Of a DNA stretch of 21,056 bases, positions 1 to 8,053 are shown piece after piece. Position 1 is the stretch's first letter. Each line of letters starts with the position of its first letter. Below the pieces are notes generated by a model. That model did not search any database, was not told the DNA's origin, and worked only from the letters and a program-made list of their open reading frames with translations. Made by a program: the position numbers and the translations under genes. Source of the stretch: Gammaproteobacteria bacterium (GTDB taxonomy: Bacteria; Pseudomonadota; Gammaproteobacteria; Pseudomonadales; Azotimanducaceae); assembly GCA_018667205.1 (NCBI GenBank), contig JABIVN010000308.1:1-21056 (forward strand), in the 5' to 3' direction.

Positions 1-2449
1 CAGCACCTGCACCTACAGCAACGGTCAACAGCGCGGGCGTTGCCGCTATCAGCGCTTCAGTCGGCGCGATATAAAGTACTCCGAAACCATTCAGAACAGT
101 CCATGACGCATCGTTGTTGGTTCGGTTAGTCGGGTCAACTGACTCAGAGCCGTCGACTTCGGTATCCAACCAGGAATAGTTGAAGTCAACCGAGAGTCTC
201 TCTGTCGCATTCCAAAACACTTCAAGCTCCAGACCGTTGATCTTTGCATCAATATTTTCGTTGATAGATGAGTTGTTTTTGATACGCCCTACCTGATGAC
301 CTTTGTAGTCATAGGTAAAGATATTGGCGTTAAGAATCATGGTGCCATCGAGCAACGTGTTCTTGATACCAATCTCGAACGCATCAATGTCTTCCTGATC
401 AAAGTCGAAGTTGGAACTATTCTGAAATTCAGCCGGTATAGAAGGGTTCGCTCCACCAGGCTTGTAACCACGACTGAAGAAGGCATACACCATAGAGTTG
501 TTATTGATCTGCCAATCAATACCAATACGACCCGTAGTCTGCTGCCAATCGAACTCGGAGGGAGAACCTGTTAACACTCTGGTTTCATTGTACTGCGCCG
601 CGAGTGGCACAGACTCATGTATCGCCAGACGCTCAGCACTTTGAGCGCCCGTTAACAGCGCTGAATCAAGATCAGCGCCTGGTGCGTATAAGTTGATCAG
701 ATCACGTTCAACATCACTTGGCGTTCCGCCACTCAGAAAGGTTGGTACACGGCTGAACAATTGCGGGGCAATATAGCCCGCCAGTGCAGACGACAGCGGA
801 AAGTTCACGTCTGTAGCATCCCACAGCACGCTGCTACCACTGGTTGCTTTGTCGTCATCATTACGCCGAAGCCCAACGGTCAGCTTGATATCATCGTTGA
901 GCTCGAAGTAAACCTCACCGAAAAATGAACTACCCTCAAGGAAAGTTGCGCCACGATGGTCGCCAAAACTATTAAACAGGCCGGGGTATCGGTCTGGCCG
1001 GGCGTTATCCAAAACATTGCCGATCACGTAGTAATCGCCTTTTGCTTCAGATTCAAACTGCGTATAACCTAAAAGGAAGTTAAATGGGCTATCAAAAGAC
1101 GCCTGCAGTTTGATTTCATATGTCCAACCTTCAGATTCGTCACTGGACTGATCGTAGCTGTAATCCTGCGTTGGACCAATCAGCTGACAAGGTCCACCCT
1201 GAACAACTCCTGCAAGGCCTTCGAAGACATTACATGGGTTGTTGGGATTGCCGAATTCAGCGTTGTCATTTGCGATCGAAATCGGCCAAGCGCCGTCTGC
1301 TCGATAGAAGTTAAATGGCAACTCATAGCTGACATCCATATTGTAGTCCTGCTGGGCCAGATACTCGCTTTCTGAATAGCCGCCAACAACACCAACAGTG
1401 TAATTCTCAAACTCGTATTCAAAGCCAAATGACCATTGTTCAACTTCATTTTCAAACCTTGGTTCGAAGTCAGAGTGCATTGATCGCAGGTCAAGCTCTG
1501 GACGTGCCCAGTTGAAAACGCCCGTTCCGTCAGCACTTACGGGCAATAGACCGTAAAGAGAAGCCAGTGTTGCACTGACTTTTGACGTGTTGTACGGCGT
1601 TTCGAAGCCAACACCATCGGGTTCACACCCGTAGGTTGGCGTGGTGCCGGTGACGCAGACTTGGTTGTTGATCCTAGTACGATTACTGTCTTCATCGTAC
1701 TTACTGTACATCACCCAAAGACTCGCATTTTCGGTCATCTCCCATTTGGCAGTGACTCGAATTTCACTCTGGTCTCGACCATCCACTTTTTTACTAAGAC
1801 TGTTACCGAACAGATCACGGTCCAGCACTCGCCCATCTACCCCCACCTGACCCGAGCCAAGGTTGTCCGTGTAGCCATCACGCTGCAGCATCATACCGGC
1901 AATACGAATGGCAAAATTATCAGTAACCGGTACGTTGATGGCACCTTTAATACGCTGGTTTTCATAGTCACCGACCTCGACATCGAGGTAACCCTTAACG
2001 CTGTCAAAAGTTGGCTTGCGCGTAACAAAGTTAACCACGCCACCGGTCGCATTCTTCCCATAAAGCGTTCCTTGCGGACCGCGCAAGATTTCAACACGCT
2101 CAAGGTCGAAAAACTCTGAAGAGCTCAAGTTAGGTCCAATCGAAATTTCGTTGGTATGAACAGAAACACCCGCGTCGCCAGTTGCTGCAGTCAGCAAACG
2201 TCCGATGCCTCGAATACTCAAGCTGTTACCGCCAAAGTTAGTGTTAGTGAAGCTCACATTGGGAGCATTCATTTGTAGGTCTGAAACGGTGATGACCTGC
2301 TTGTCTTCAAGCATCTGACCCGTCAATGCTGTTACCGCTATTGGTACGTCTTGAATACTTTCTGAAACACGCTGAGCAGTCACCACAACTTCTTCAATCG
2401 CGTTCGAGCTTTGTGCTAGCACCCCATTTGAAAAACCCAATACAGCCAT
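1..2449 (-). CDS. TonB-dependent receptor, 3' end outside window
   Basis: Outer-membrane beta-barrel importer that takes up a bulky substrate using TonB energy. The frame is open from 2449 to base 1 (816 codons), so the last barrel strands and C-terminal aromatic residue lie beyond the window. Visible in order: the second half of a signal peptide (hydrophobic stretch ending VLAQ), a TonB box region IEEVVVTAQRVSESIQDVP, the plug with the motifs LSIRGIGR and ERVEILRGPQGTLYGKNATG, then alternating barrel sequence including FFSRGYKPGG. These are hallmarks of the family. The ATG at 2447-2449 falls inside the signal peptide and is probably not the native start; see the frameshift entry at 2450-2481. 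It lies 385 bp downstream of the SDR gene at 2866-3696 on the same strand and has a long leader, so it probably has its own promoter. The substrate cannot be read from sequence. Confidence 0.93.
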   Translation of the reverse strand, partial: MAVLGFSNGVLAQSSNAIEEVVVTAQRVSESIQDVPIAVTALTGQMLEDKQVITVSDLQMNAPNVSFTNTNFGGNSLSIRGIGRLLTAATGDAGVSVHTNEISIGPNLSSSEFFDLERVEILRGPQGTLYGKNATGGVVNFVTRKPTFDSVKGYLDVEVGDYENQRIKGAINVPVTDNFAIRIAGMMLQRDGYTDNLGSGQVGVDGRVLDRDLFGNSLSKKVDGRDQSEIRVTAKWEMTENASLWVMYSKYDEDSNRTRINNQVCVTGTTPTYGCEPDGVGFETPYNTSKVSATLASLYGLLPVSADGTGVFNWARPELDLRSMHSDFEPRFENEVEQWSFGFEYEFENYTVGVVGGYSESEYLAQQDYNMDVSYELPFNFYRADGAWPISIANDNAEFGNPNNPCNVFEGLAGVVQGGPCQLIGPTQDYSYDQSSDESEGWTYEIKLQASFDSPFNFLLGYTQFESEAKGDYYVIGNVLDNARPDRYPGLFNSFGDHRGATFLEGSSFFGEVYFELNDDIKLTVGLRRNDDDKATSGSSVLWDATDVNFPLSSALAGYIAPQLFSRVPTFLSGGTPSDVERDLINLYAPGADLDSALLTGAQSAERLAIHESVPLAAQYNETRVLTGSPSEFDWQQTTGRIGIDWQINNNSMVYAFFSRGYKPGGANPSIPAEFQNSSNFDFDQEDIDAFEIGIKNTLLDGTMILNANIFTYDYKGHQVGRIKNNSSINENIDAKINGLELEVFWNATERLSVDFNYSWLDTEVDGSESVDPTNRTNNDASWTVLNGFGVLYIAPTEALIAATPALLTVAVGAGA

Positions 2450-2481
2450 AACCCCGATAGTGAGGTTGGAAAGTTTTTCAC
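2450..2481 (-). other. Frameshifted start of the TonB receptor signal peptide
   Basis: Reading back from the ATG at 2449 in frame gives E-K-L-S-N-L-T-I-G-V, a normal signal-peptide head, but this frame has no start codon before an in-frame TAA. A GTG at 2479-2481, preceded by GGGG at a workable distance, would start this peptide exactly (GTG AAA AAA CTT, i.e. M-K-K-L) if the five-base A-run (T-run on the + strand, 2474-2478) had six bases. So either one base is missing through sequencing or assembly error, or the gene is really frameshifted in its export signal. Confidence 0.72.
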
Positions 2482-2865
2482 GTTGTTAATCCCCAAGAAA
2501 TTTTTATCTGTTGAACCAGCCTCTAAACAGAGGTCGGCTTACTTTTACTGCGGCGGCAATTTACCTTGGAGGAAGGCCCGGTGCAATCCTCATAAGCAAA
2601 GAAAACAGGCACCAAACGCACAGGTTTTGTTCAGGAATTTTTTGCATAAAAACGATCGGGTTTTTCTTCAACCCACATAGGACTGCGAGAGCCAAAACGG
2701 TCAGCTAAGGGCGTTAGCTAAGAACAGCCCCCCCTGACGACATCTGAGGATCTCTGACGATCTCTGACGACGGTCATGAATCTATAAGCCCATAGCGGTC
2801 CTTTATGCCAACCCGATGAATGGCAGACTAGCCAATTGGCATCACGCAGGGCCAGTCACGAAAAT
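2482..2865. other. Intergenic leader between TonB receptor and SDR
   Basis: No gene is seen in these 384 bp. They hold a perfect hairpin CCTCT-aaac-AGAGG (2520-2533), a wider GGTGC...GCACC pairing in the presumed receptor leader (about 2580-2616), and a 10-bp tandem duplication TCTCTGACGA x2 (2751-2770) downstream of the SDR gene. I could not match the leader to a known riboswitch and saw no convincing T-tailed terminator for the operon. Confidence 0.5.
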
Positions 2866-3696
2866 TTACGCTCGGGTTAGCGTTTGGTCGTTTACCATGG
2901 CATCCAACTGCTTTTGCACAGTTTTGCTCCAGTGAGGATGCGTTAATATCCAAAATTTTTCCTGTTCAATGGCGTTCGCGACCAGTTCCCCCACCTCGTC
3001 CGGGTGCATACCCTGTTCGAGCGCAGCCTGAATATTACCAGCCAACTTTCCCGCTTTTTCAGAATCCCCCTTAGGCTTGCCCCGACCGGGACGAAAGTCG
3101 ACAGAGTGCCGGCTAATATTCGTATTAATAGGCCCCGGGCACAGTACTGAAGCACGGACATTACTTTTTTTGGCCCGAAGCTCTCGCTCTACTGCAGCCA
3201 TCAACGCGACCACCCCATGCTTGGCTACATTGTATGCGCCCATCATTTGCGACGAGATCAAACCAGCCATCGAAGAAGTGGCATTGATATGGCCAACGCC
3301 CTGTTCCTCTATAAGCGGTAGGAAAGTTTTCACGGCGTAGATTGGACCCCAAAGGTCGACATTAATAATCCATTCCCAGTCAGCCAGTTTAACGTTACGT
3401 GCGGACGTTGGTATGCCGACCCCTGCATTGCTACAAACAACATGAACCGCACCAAATCGGTCCATAGTGACCTCTGCTAAACGCTGGACCTCTTCAAGTT
3501 TCGACACATCACAGACCTGACACACGACAGAGGTACCAGCCGCCGAAAACTCTTTTTCAGCGGCCTTTAAGAGCGCTTCATCCATGTCTGCCAACACCAG
3601 TTGCATACCGCGCCCGGCCAAAGACCGCGCCATACCCAGGCCAATGCCACTGGCGCCGCCGGTAATTACGGCGGTTCGTCCCATAAAATCTTGCAT
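2866..3696 (-). CDS. Short-chain dehydrogenase/reductase (SDR1)
   Basis: Classical SDR of 276 residues, a cytoplasmic NAD(P)-dependent alcohol/ketone oxidoreductase. The cofactor motif TGGASGIG is at residues 12-19. Asp37 at the end of the second strand favours NAD(H). D63-V64 and NAG (90-92) follow. The catalytic tetrad is N112, S142, Y155 and K159 (YNVAK), with the CPGPINT loop at 186-192. All key residues are present, so it should be active. Start ATG at 3696 has GAGGG seven bases upstream. It is the last gene of a four-gene minus-strand unit, 27 bp after the CoA-transferase. Its neighbours suggest oxidation of a hydroxy intermediate or reduction of a ketone in the same pathway. The exact substrate is unknown. 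A second SDR heads the same unit, so the two probably act at different steps. Confidence 0.93.
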   Translation of the reverse strand: MQDFMGRTAVITGGASGIGLGMARSLAGRGMQLVLADMDEALLKAAEKEFSAAGTSVVCQVCDVSKLEEVQRLAEVTMDRFGAVHVVCSNAGVGIPTSARNVKLADWEWIINVDLWGPIYAVKTFLPLIEEQGVGHINATSSMAGLISSQMMGAYNVAKHGVVALMAAVERELRAKKSNVRASVLCPGPINTNISRHSVDFRPGRGKPKGDSEKAGKLAGNIQAALEQGMHPDEVGELVANAIEQEKFWILTHPHWSKTVQKQLDAMVNDQTLTRA

Positions 3697-3723
3697 CGTT
3701 TAGCCCTCGAATCAGCGTTCGAA

Positions 3724-4887
3724 TTAGTTAGTTGTGCTGGTCAGCAAGGCCGCTTCGACATCACTAATGTCCTCGTCGGACCAATCCAGCCATTGTCTTA
3801 ATACTTCCTCGTTGTGTTCACCGAGATGCGGCGCCCCTGCTCGGACGTCTGACTCTAGATGTCTAAACTTATAGGGCGAGTCTGGAATCGACCTCGTACC
3901 ACCTGCTCGATCATCAACTTCGACGATAGAACCTCGCGCTTTGACGGAAGTCAGTTCCCGCACTTCGGATGCTGGTCTGACATCACCCCAGGCAATGTTC
4001 ATTTTATCCAGCGCGGTGATGACCTCTTCACGGTTACTACAGGTCTCGGTAAAAAAAAGTCTGGCGGCGGCTCTACGTGATTCAATTTTTTCGTCCAGCG
4101 GAGCATTCCGTAAACCTTCCAAACCGTCACTCACACCATAGACTGAGCTGAGCAGCTTCCAGATATATCTAAACTCTCCCGCGAGCATCAGTAAACCACC
4201 AGCCGTTTCATGCACCTCATTAGTGACGCCAACCTTCAGACCTTCAAGAGCACTATGCATACCGTCATTTGTCACGATCGTCGCGTCAACCATGGCGATC
4301 TCAACATGATCGCCCCGCCCGGATTTTTGTCGCGCATAAAGCGCAGCAAGCAAGCCAATAAGACCATGCATAGCGGCATTTGTGTCAGCAACAGAGAGCG
4401 GTAACTCAGAGGGGAATGCGCCGGTTATCTCTGCCTGCCGAGCAACCAGCCCGGTCTCGGCATGAATAATAGGCGCATAGGCCGCGCGGCGGCTATCTGG
4501 GTTGTTTGCACCGAAACCGGAAATGGACAGCATGATGAGTCGTGGGTTAATTTCTGCCAACGTGTCATAATCCAGGCCTAATCGCTGCATGACGTCCGGT
4601 CGGAAATTTTCGATAAGCACGTCCGCCTGCGTTACAAGCGACCTGACAATCTCTACGCCTTTTGGGTGCCTCAAATCGACAGCAATGTTACGTTTTCCGG
4701 CGTTCTGCTGGTGATAGTAACCTGAGATATCACCACGTTTGACACCCCAGTGCCGGGTAACATCTCCTTCAGGTGGTTCAAGCTTAACAACGTCAGCACC
4801 AAGGTCACTCAACATCCGTCCGGCGAAAGGTCCCGCTAAGACACGAGACAGGTCAAGGACTTTAATCCCGGCAAGTGGATGGCTCAT
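3724..4887 (-). CDS. Class III (CaiB/BaiF/Frc family) CoA-transferase
   Basis: Transfers CoA between an acyl-CoA donor and a carboxylic acid. 387 residues, close to the usual ~400. The N-terminus (PLAGIKVLDLSRVLAGPFAG), the GADVVKLEPPEGD segment (30-42), N-A-G-K-R (62-66), LIENFRPDVMQRLGLDYDTL (91-110) and the ISGFG element are typical. The catalytic aspartate that forms the acyl-anhydride is most likely D168 in LSVADTNAAM, by alignment in memory with formyl-CoA transferase. It lies 23 bp downstream of the monooxygenase and 27 bp upstream of SDR1, so it is almost certainly cotranscribed. In this setting it probably activates an acid released from the Baeyer-Villiger product or from a side chain. 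ATG at 4887 follows an AAAGGAGTAGGTA ribosome site. A racemase-type family member (AMACR-like) is the main alternative. Confidence 0.93.
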   Translation of the reverse strand: MSHPLAGIKVLDLSRVLAGPFAGRMLSDLGADVVKLEPPEGDVTRHWGVKRGDISGYYHQQNAGKRNIAVDLRHPKGVEIVRSLVTQADVLIENFRPDVMQRLGLDYDTLAEINPRLIMLSISGFGANNPDSRRAAYAPIIHAETGLVARQAEITGAFPSELPLSVADTNAAMHGLIGLLAALYARQKSGRGDHVEIAMVDATIVTNDGMHSALEGLKVGVTNEVHETAGGLLMLAGEFRYIWKLLSSVYGVSDGLEGLRNAPLDEKIESRRAAARLFFTETCSNREEVITALDKMNIAWGDVRPASEVRELTSVKARGSIVEVDDRAGGTRSIPDSPYKFRHLESDVRAGAPHLGEHNEEVLRQWLDWSDEDISDVEAALLTSTTN

Positions 4888-4910
4888 TACCTACTCCTTT
4901 TTAATGCCCG

Positions 4911-6635
4911 TTAGTTTTTTTTCGGCGCGAGGTGGAAGTTTTCTGCCATTTTTTCGCGCACTTCGCCCTGACTCTCGAAGTACCGCCGAAAGCCTCCGTT
5001 ATAATTACCGTCCTGGCGTCGCTGCTCGTTGCCTTCAAAGTTGTAATAACCCGGCGTACATTCCTCTGAACGATTGGTCTTTCCTCGGTGTTTAATAACC
5101 TCTTGAACCCACCACTCTTCTGCCTCGTTAGTCACATCGAGTGTTTGATGTCCGTTGCGGCGAACATGATCGATGCACGCCGCGATGTGGTCGCCTTGGG
5201 TTTGCAGCATTTCGGTAAGGTTAAACTGGAACGACGCCTGATACCCACCCATGATAAATAGATTGGGAAAACCGGCGGTATGAATACCCAGCAGCGTACG
5301 GATGCCCTCTTGGTACTTGTCCTGAAGGTTCACGCCACCCTGACCAACGATGTCATTGTAGATACCGGTCTGCTGCACCTCGAAGCCCGTCGCGTAAATC
5401 AAAAGGTCTAATTCATACTCATGTCCTTTGAAGACTGGGCCCTTTGAGCTGATCTCTGTAATACCTTTACCTTCGGTGTCTACCAGATGAACGTTTGGCA
5501 AATTGAAAGACGGAAGATACTCATTATGAAAGCACGGCCGTTTACACATAAACATATACCAAGGCTTTAACGCATCGGCCGTCGTTTTGTTATCAACCAC
5601 TTCATCGATCCGCCTGTGAATGCGCATCATATAGTCGATGTTGGCGTTTTCCTGCTTCTTCAGCTTGTCTTCGGGCGAGACCGCCCCCTTGGCAGCTCGT
5701 TTTTCAAGTGAATTTTCAACCGCAGCAAGCACCTTCGATCGTCGTTTCGATTGCCATCCCGGCTCAAGCTTACGGGCCCAATTTGGATCGGTTGGCCAGT
5801 CGTCACGGATATCGATCGATGACGGTGTTCGCTGAAACACATAGACTGCCTTCGCTGTCTTAGCAAGTTCGGGGACAATCTGCACGGCACTAGCGCCGGT
5901 ACCGATAATACCGACAACCTTGTCCTTCAGATGCTCAAGGTTTTGACCGGTATAATCGTAGTCCCACCTGGAGGTATGAAAAGAGTGGCCGCTGAAGGAA
6001 GTCATTCCACTAATGGTTGACAGTTTTGGTTTAGCAAGCGTGCCATTCGCGCAGATTACAAATTGCGCGCGCATCACATCACCACGATCAGTACTAACGT
6101 GCCAAAGTTGGTCTGTGTCGTCCCAACGCGTCTCAGTAACGGTCGTATTGAAGACGGAGAGTTCGTAGAGATTATATTTGTCAGCGATAGCCTGACAGTG
6201 AGCGAAGATTTCAGGACCACGTGAATAATGATTCACGGGCACGTAATCCAGTTCATCAAGTAATGGTAAATAGTCATAACTCACGACATCACATGCTGCG
6301 CCAGGATATCTGTTCCAATACCACGTGCCGCCCACATCCGAGCCGCGCTCCACGATGCGAATACTCTCGATACCGTGCTCTCTTAAACGGGCAGACGTCA
6401 ACAGCGCGGAAAAACCACCCCCAATAAAAAGCACTTCTACCTCGTCGGTAATTGGCTCTCGAGTGTGGACTTCCTTTGCATAGGGATCAACCGCATACTT
6501 TGCCAGCTCCCCGCTAAACTCTGACGTGGATTGATCAGACCCCGGGGGGCGATACAGCAATCGCAGATTACGTTCCTCCCGGAACTTATCTTTGATGTCC
6601 TCGTAGTAACTCTGGGGTTGTTTTGGTCTAGGCAT
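4911..6635 (-). CDS. Type I Baeyer-Villiger flavin monooxygenase
   Basis: Inserts one oxygen next to a ketone to make an ester or lactone, using FAD, NADPH and O2. 574 residues. Seen: FAD-binding IGGGFSA (71-77), ERGSDVGGTWYWNRYPGAAC (96-115), the Baeyer-Villiger fingerprint FxGxxxHxxxWD as FSGHSFHTSRWD (214-225), the NADPH Rossmann motif GTGASA (245-250), and YATGFE in the C-terminal part. The fingerprint is exact, which separates it from N-hydroxylating and FMO-type relatives. A ~65-residue extension precedes the FAD motif, as in the larger BVMO subgroup that takes bulky cyclic or aryl ketones (family knowledge, not proof of substrate). It follows SDR2 by 75 bp and precedes the CoA-transferase by 23 bp. 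No lactone hydrolase follows, which is unusual for such a unit. The ribosome site before ATG 6635 is weak. Confidence 0.95.
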   Translation of the reverse strand: MPRPKQPQSYYEDIKDKFREERNLRLLYRPPGSDQSTSEFSGELAKYAVDPYAKEVHTREPITDEVEVLFIGGGFSALLTSARLREHGIESIRIVERGSDVGGTWYWNRYPGAACDVVSYDYLPLLDELDYVPVNHYSRGPEIFAHCQAIADKYNLYELSVFNTTVTETRWDDTDQLWHVSTDRGDVMRAQFVICANGTLAKPKLSTISGMTSFSGHSFHTSRWDYDYTGQNLEHLKDKVVGIIGTGASAVQIVPELAKTAKAVYVFQRTPSSIDIRDDWPTDPNWARKLEPGWQSKRRSKVLAAVENSLEKRAAKGAVSPEDKLKKQENANIDYMMRIHRRIDEVVDNKTTADALKPWYMFMCKRPCFHNEYLPSFNLPNVHLVDTEGKGITEISSKGPVFKGHEYELDLLIYATGFEVQQTGIYNDIVGQGGVNLQDKYQEGIRTLLGIHTAGFPNLFIMGGYQASFQFNLTEMLQTQGDHIAACIDHVRRNGHQTLDVTNEAEEWWVQEVIKHRGKTNRSEECTPGYYNFEGNEQRRQDGNYNGGFRRYFESQGEVREKMAENFHLAPKKN

Positions 6636-6710
6636 AGCGCGTTGTCACCGGGTGATGTGAATGATCAAGAGACACCAACCCTCTTTATATGTCAAACGAA
6701 ATCATCCGCA

Positions 6711-7517
6711 CTAGTTGCGGTTCTTTCTTAAACGATCGCGAAAGCGACGCATGCCGTTTAACCAACGCTCATAGTCACTGGCTTTATTCGCGAAGTATTT
6801 CGCGACTTCTGTGTGCGGTAAAATGAGGAACTTCTCTTCAACAATAGCCTGAATACAGTCATCAGCAACCTTTTCAGGTTCCAGAATGCCGTCTTGGGCC
6901 GCCTGATTAGAGCTGGTTTTTTTGTTACCGCTTTTACCTGCGCGCTTACCCAAGATGTTGGTGCGTACCGCCTGCGGGCACAATACTGAGACGCCGATAC
7001 CACGATCCGAATAATTAATAGCAAGCCACTCGGCTAGCGCAACAGCCGCATGCTTGGAAACCGCATAAGGCCCTGAATCCAATTGCGTTAAGAGACCTGC
7101 CGCTGATGCTGTATTCAGCAGGTATCCGCCACCCCGTTCCACCATGCCCGGAATAACAGCCCGCGCCGCGTTTAGGTGCGCCCAAAGATGGACCTCCATC
7201 ATTTGTCGCCACTGGTCAGTTTCTAAGTTTAGACCGCCGCCCAGGGCGTAGCCTGCATTCGAGGCAAAAATATCGATACCACCCTGCTCCGCGTCTAGTC
7301 GCGCTACCAGATCCTCAATGGCTTGCTGGTCAGCAACATCCAGATGCTCTGCAGACGCCCTTGCACCAATAAGTTCAGCTGTCTCTAACGCACCATCGGC
7401 ATCAAGATCAGCACAGACAACAAACCTGGCGCCTGCATCCACCAGCCGGCAAGCCAGCGCGCGACCGATACCCGAACCAGCACCTGTTACAACCGCTAAT
7501 TTTCCATCAATATCCAT
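6711..7517 (-). CDS. Short-chain dehydrogenase/reductase (SDR2)
   Basis: Classical SDR of 268 residues and first gene of the four-gene unit. Cofactor motif TGAGSGIG at 11-18, Asp37 (NAD preference), D60-V61, NAG at 87-89, and catalytic S138, Y151 and K155 (YAVSK). The structural Asn of the tetrad is replaced by H110 (MEVHLW); this occurs in some SDR subfamilies and need not abolish activity. The C-terminal tail is basic (MRRFRDRLRKNRN). ATG at 7517 has AAGGGA eight bases upstream. As the gene before a Baeyer-Villiger enzyme, its simplest role is to oxidise a secondary alcohol to the ketone that the next enzyme attacks; this is inferred from order only. It differs clearly from SDR1, so the pair is not a recent duplication. 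Confidence 0.92.
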   Translation of the reverse strand: MDIDGKLAVVTGAGSGIGRALACRLVDAGARFVVCADLDADGALETAELIGARASAEHLDVADQQAIEDLVARLDAEQGGIDIFASNAGYALGGGLNLETDQWRQMMEVHLWAHLNAARAVIPGMVERGGGYLLNTASAAGLLTQLDSGPYAVSKHAAVALAEWLAINYSDRGIGVSVLCPQAVRTNILGKRAGKSGNKKTSSNQAAQDGILEPEKVADDCIQAIVEEKFLILPHTEVAKYFANKASDYERWLNGMRRFRDRLRKNRN

Positions 7518-8053
7518 CTGAATTTCCCTTTATCACCGTTTTCGTGAGCGCCAATAATCACCATGGTATTGCCTAATCGTTTACCCCTAACCGAAAAACG
7601 GTGGCATCCTGGCGTGCATTAAAGACGAATTAGTGTTTATTCCAGCAAACATGACTGACAACCTTGAACAAGCCGAAACAGCGGTAAGTGATCGCACTAA
7701 ATCAACGCTCCGGTTATTCCCCTTCTCAGGCTAACAAACACGCTAGCCGAGGAACACAAGCGTTAACGCTTTTATTATAGAAACTTTCGGATTGATTACT
7801 CTGACATCAGGTAACCGGGGAGCGCTAGTAAACCAGCGCGATCCCGTTTTGATGAAAAAGCATTTTCTAAACGCACGCCTCCATGAGAGATGACCAGAGG
7901 CCCTTCATAAGACTGATCCAATAAGATGTTCTTGCCGGAAGACGTCGACTACCCAACGGGACCACCGATCGAGTGGCTAGGACTAAACGAAAATTGTGTA
8001 GAAATAGGAAAACCAGGAATGCGGGCGTTGGTATTCAACCACCTGCCGTATCT
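7518..8053. other. 536-bp non-coding stretch upstream of the BVMO operon
   Basis: This should hold the promoter of the four-gene minus-strand unit, but I could not single out convincing -35/-10 boxes. It has a perfect 14-bp palindrome AAGCGTTAACGCTT at 7758-7771, an operator candidate. Two stop-free stretches read like protein but I cannot place either: minus strand about 7810-7945 (…YEGPLVISHGGVRLENAF…, ending LPGYLMSE) and plus strand 7926-8090 (…DYPTGPPIEWLGLNE…). They overlap on opposite strands, so at most one is a relic. Confidence 0.4.
7758..7771. promoter_or_regulatory. 14-bp perfect palindrome, operator candidate
   Basis: AAGCGTTAACGCTT reads the same on both strands and lies 241 bp upstream of the first gene of the BVMO unit. 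On the + strand it is followed by TTTATTATAG, so a short hairpin with a TTAA loop is the other reading, but no + strand gene ends here. Confidence 0.35.

Noticed and set aside
2474..2478. Phase-variable homopolymer
   Set aside because: Five bases is too short for the usual slippage-driven switching; an error or a simple mutation is more likely.
2540..2660. Cobalamin riboswitch in the TonB receptor leader
   Set aside because: Receptor leaders often carry one, but I could not find the B12-box consensus on the minus strand.
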